NCBI GenBank assembly: GCA_030604345.1
Contig: JAUVWB010000093.1
Coordinates: 1-6,374 of the forward strand
Length of the DNA: 6,374 nucleotides
Reading direction: 5' to 3'
Source: Desulfofustis sp.
GTDB lineage: Bacteria > Desulfobacterota > Desulfobulbia > Desulfobulbales > Desulfocapsaceae
The notes below the pieces were generated by a model that saw only the letters and a program-made list of their open reading frames with translations, had not been told where the DNA came from and did no database searches. Of this stretch, positions 4,819 to 6,374 are shown piece after piece. Both the position numbers and the translations under genes were made by a program. How positions within the stretch are numbered: the stretch's first letter is position 1; every line of letters begins with the position of its first letter.

Positions 4819-5301
4819 ATGAACGTGCAGAAGATTTACGAGTACGCCCTGCAGCGAGAAGAGGAAGGGTTTCGTTTTTTCAGCGATCACGCCGCCAACA
4901 CTCGTCACGCCGTTATCAAAGAGATTTTCGAGAGACTTGCCGACGAAGAGGCTAACCACATCTCCTTCATCAAGCGACATCTGGCCGCCACCGACGACAG
5001 CCAGCCAGCCGGCGAGTCCGATCTCGCCGGTAGTGGGTGGTTCGATCAGCGAGCCGCCGCCGAACAACTCGAGCAATCGCTGTCGGAGTCAATGCTCCCC
5101 GACGTTGCGGTGCTGCGCACCGCCTTTCTGATCGAACGCGACCTGGCCGAATTCTACGAGATGGCAGCGAACCGGGCAGAAGGGCAAAACCGGAAGGTTT
5201 TCCAGCAACTTGCCGCCTGGGAGCGAGGCCACGAGACCCTGTTCAAAGAACTGCACGACCGGATATTCAAGCACTATACCGAGATGCCCTGGGGCGGCTG
5301 A
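4819..5301 (+). CDS. ferritin-like / rubrerythrin-type diiron protein
   Basis: This 160-aa protein is a four-helix-bundle diiron protein of the rubrerythrin/ferritin-like superfamily. Likely iron ligands are E16 (REEEGFRFF), E44-x2-H47 (DEEANH), E106 (FLIERDLAEFY) and E135-x2-H138 (WERGH), the repeated E ... ExxH pattern on the two halves. No rubredoxin domain (CxxC pairs) is present, so it is a stand-alone bundle rather than classical rubrerythrin. Such proteins commonly remove peroxide or handle iron in the cytoplasm of anaerobes; which applies here is not shown. The start at 4819 is chosen because GGAG at 4808-4811 precedes it and the first ferritin helix begins immediately. An in-frame start at 4696 would add 41 residues with no family resemblance. 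It is divergent from the nickel-type operon and monocistronic as far as can be seen. Confidence 0.88.
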   Translation: MNVQKIYEYALQREEEGFRFFSDHAANTRHAVIKEIFERLADEEANHISFIKRHLAATDDSQPAGESDLAGSGWFDQRAAAEQLEQSLSESMLPDVAVLRTAFLIERDLAEFYEMAANRAEGQNRKVFQQLAAWERGHETLFKELHDRIFKHYTEMPWGG

Positions 5302-5317
5302 CATCTGTTTTATTCTT
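5282..5317 (+). terminator. weak candidate terminator at the ferritin-like gene 3' end
   Basis: AGATG (5282-5286) can pair with CATCT (5302-5306), with extra CC/GG pairs inside, and is followed by GTTTTATTCTT. The T-rich run is convincing but the stem is short and bulged, and it overlaps the last codons of the gene. Confidence 0.3.
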
Positions 5318-5375
5318 GCACCGACGCTGCCGGACGGGCCCGCCGCTCATTCCTCTCGCCCTGACGCCTCCTTGC

Positions 5376-5407
5376 CGGTTTTGCGACCACCCCGTGCCGC
5401 AAAACCG
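5376..5407. repeat. perfect 10-bp inverted repeat
   Basis: CGGTTTTGCG (5376-5385) and CGCAAAACCG (5398-5407) are exact complements with a 12-nt loop. No U-run follows on either strand. It could be a transcript hairpin past the ferritin-like gene or a spaced operator with two TTTTGCG half-sites. Confidence 0.5.
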
Positions 5408-5497
5408 CCCCGGGAACTGGTACGTCACGGACAGGATCGGTCTCGAATTCCTTCCGCGCTATCAGGTACCACAAAAGTCATCAAGATAAGTTATCGA

Positions 5498-5513
5498 AAA
5501 CATGAACATGTTT
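5498..5513. promoter_or_regulatory. 16-bp dyad, candidate operator upstream of the Fe-S gene
   Basis: AAACATG-AA-CATGTTT is a perfect palindrome with a 2-bp centre, in the AT-rich part of the intergenic region, about 35 bp upstream of the weak -35 candidate at 5548. The form is typical of a dimeric transcription factor site. I cannot assign it to a named regulator. Confidence 0.4.
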
Positions 5514-5547
5514 GATGAAATGGGGTATTTTTCTCCTGTTTCAGCTA

Positions 5548-5576
5548 TTGATAAAGCGTACGATATGGGCTAGTGT
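5548..5576 (+). promoter_or_regulatory. weak sigma-70-like promoter candidate for the Fe-S gene
   Basis: TTGATA (5548-5553) is followed after 17 bp by TAGTGT (5571-5576), which matches the -10 consensus at only three positions including the key TA and final T. The AT-rich setting and upstream dyad favour it. It would give a leader of roughly 115 nt. Confidence 0.25.
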
Positions 5577-5698
5577 AAAAATCGGATTTGAGAGGGTCAC
5601 TGGGAGGAGAACAGACAGGAAGCGATTCCCTAACAAACTATGGACCCTTTCGCCAACCGCACCGGGAACCCGGCACCTCTTCTCTGGAGGGATCGATC

Positions 5699-6374
5699 AT
5701 GGCCGAAGCAGTCGTGAAAATTGAAGGGAAGGCCAAACACTCCCTTCTGGATGAGGTCAAGCACCTGCTCCCCGACGGCAATCTCAGTTTGTGTCTCACG
5801 TGTGGTCTCTGCGCTTCAGGCTGCCCTGCCACCGGGCTGGAAGACATGGATCCACGAAAATTCCTGCGCATGCTGGTGCTGGGCATGGATGATGAAATCC
5901 GCGCCTCCAATTGGCCGTGGATGTGCACCATGTGCCAGCGTTGCGTCTACGTCTGCCCGATGAAGATCGACATCCCGCAGTTGGTCTTTAACATCCGTGC
6001 CAACCGACCACGGGACGAACGTCCGAAAGGGATACGCGGTTCCTGCGACGTGGCCGTGGCCAGCGAGACGCTGAGCGCCATGGGCACCCCGGTGGAGGAC
6101 TTCAAGTTCGTGGTCAACGACGTGCTGGAGGAGTACCGGTCGTCCCAGCCCGAATTCGCCGACATGCAGGCCCCCATCGACAAGGAGGGTGCCGAGTTCT
6201 TCATCAACCAGAACTCCCGCGAACCCATGACCGAACCGGACGAGATGGTGCCGCTCTGGAAGATCCTGCATCTGGCCGGGGTCGACTGGACCTACAGCAG
6301 CAAGGCCTGGGCGGCTGAGAACTACTGCCTGTTCCTGGCGGACAACGAAAACTGGGAGCGTATCGTCCGTGCCA
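5699..6374 (+). CDS. 4Fe-4S dicluster protein of the HdrC/HdrD/DsrK/TmcB type (3' truncated by window edge)
   Basis: The first 225 codons are present and open to the window end. Two 4Fe-4S motifs are complete: C32-x2-C35-x2-C38-x3-C42-P and C76-x2-C79-x2-C82-x3-C86-P, spaced as in HdrC-like N-terminal domains (SGCPATG ... FLRMLVLG ... WMCTMCQRC). After residue 100 the sequence leads to an AGVDWTYSSKAWAAENYC stretch (about 195-215), which looks like the approach to a CCG-type (cysteine-rich) domain as in HdrD, DsrK and TmcB, so the full protein is probably about 400 aa. Such proteins are cytoplasmic electron-transfer subunits linking membrane quinone or cytochrome modules to thiol-disulfide or flavin partners. 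There are no membrane segments in the visible part. The ATG at 5699 has GGAGGG at 5686-5691, 7 nt upstream. Which Hdr-related complex it belongs to depends on genes to the right that are not visible. Confidence 0.9.
   Translation, partial: MAEAVVKIEGKAKHSLLDEVKHLLPDGNLSLCLTCGLCASGCPATGLEDMDPRKFLRMLVLGMDDEIRASNWPWMCTMCQRCVYVCPMKIDIPQLVFNIRANRPRDERPKGIRGSCDVAVASETLSAMGTPVEDFKFVVNDVLEEYRSSQPEFADMQAPIDKEGAEFFINQNSREPMTEPDEMVPLWKILHLAGVDWTYSSKAWAAENYCLFLADNENWERIVRA

Larger units (their letters stand above)
5302..5698. other. 397-bp non-coding region with inverted repeats
   Basis: No credible gene lies here. Its right two thirds become AT-rich (about 5460-5580) compared with the surrounding GC-rich coding DNA, as expected for a promoter region of the downstream iron-sulfur gene. 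It holds a perfect 10-bp hairpin (5376-5407), a 16-bp dyad (5498-5513), a weak promoter candidate (5548-5576) and a small CCGGG/CCCGG dyad (5662-5673) close to the ribosome binding site. Confidence 0.6.

Noticed and set aside
5640..5717. 25-aa leader-peptide-like frame overlapping the Fe-S gene start
   Set aside because: The nearest GGAGGAG is about 30 nt upstream, too far for initiation, and there are no runs of regulatory codons.
5512..5724. 70-codon frame with a hydrophobic N-terminus in the intergenic region
   Set aside because: It has no ribosome binding site, starts inside the dyad region, becomes low-complexity and overlaps the start of the Fe-S gene.

Overview
The window looks like chromosomal DNA from a GC-rich anaerobe, most likely a sulfate-reducing or related Desulfobacterota bacterium (Desulfobulbales-like). 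This rests on remembered family distributions: a cytidylate-kinase-like protein fused to a BON-like domain, a pair of tiny zinc-binding proteins, a CooT-family protein beside a poly-histidine protein, a rubrerythrin-like ferritin, and an HdrC/HdrD/DsrK-type iron-sulfur protein. No search was run. No RNA gene, mobile element or CRISPR array was seen.

Layout. Positions 130-1017 (+) encode FolD with all catalytic residues present. A perfect 11-bp hairpin follows, then an unrecognised 475-aa membrane protein (1081-2508, +) whose C-terminus resembles the calcium loop of GspG-type pseudopilins. Convergent to it is the cytidylate-kinase-like/BON protein (2571-3365, -). A 234-bp divergent spacer contains a TATTATAAT core that gives a -10 hexamer on both strands. 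It leads rightward into two small Cys-rich genes (3600-3806 and 3821-3994, +). A long GC-rich hairpin (4014-4050) separates these from a convergent two-gene operon (4084-4562, -): a CooT-family protein followed by an 85-aa helical protein ending in ten histidines. Divergent from that operon is a ferritin-like diiron protein (4819-5301, +). A 397-bp non-coding stretch with several inverted repeats precedes a 4Fe-4S protein that runs off the right edge (5699-6374, +).

How the genes may work together. The clearest functional unit is the CooT/poly-His pair. In Rhodospirillum rubrum, CooT and the His-rich CooJ are nickel proteins of the carbon monoxide dehydrogenase maturation operon (cooCTJ). The pair here looks like a stand-alone analogue with no CooC or CODH in view. 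FolD, nickel handling and an Hdr-like protein would all suit an anaerobe with a Wood-Ljungdahl pathway or NiFe enzymes, but that link is inference. An odd detail is that the CooT-like frame retains a codon for the expected nickel-ligand cysteine just upstream of its first usable ATG, with no start codon in front of it.
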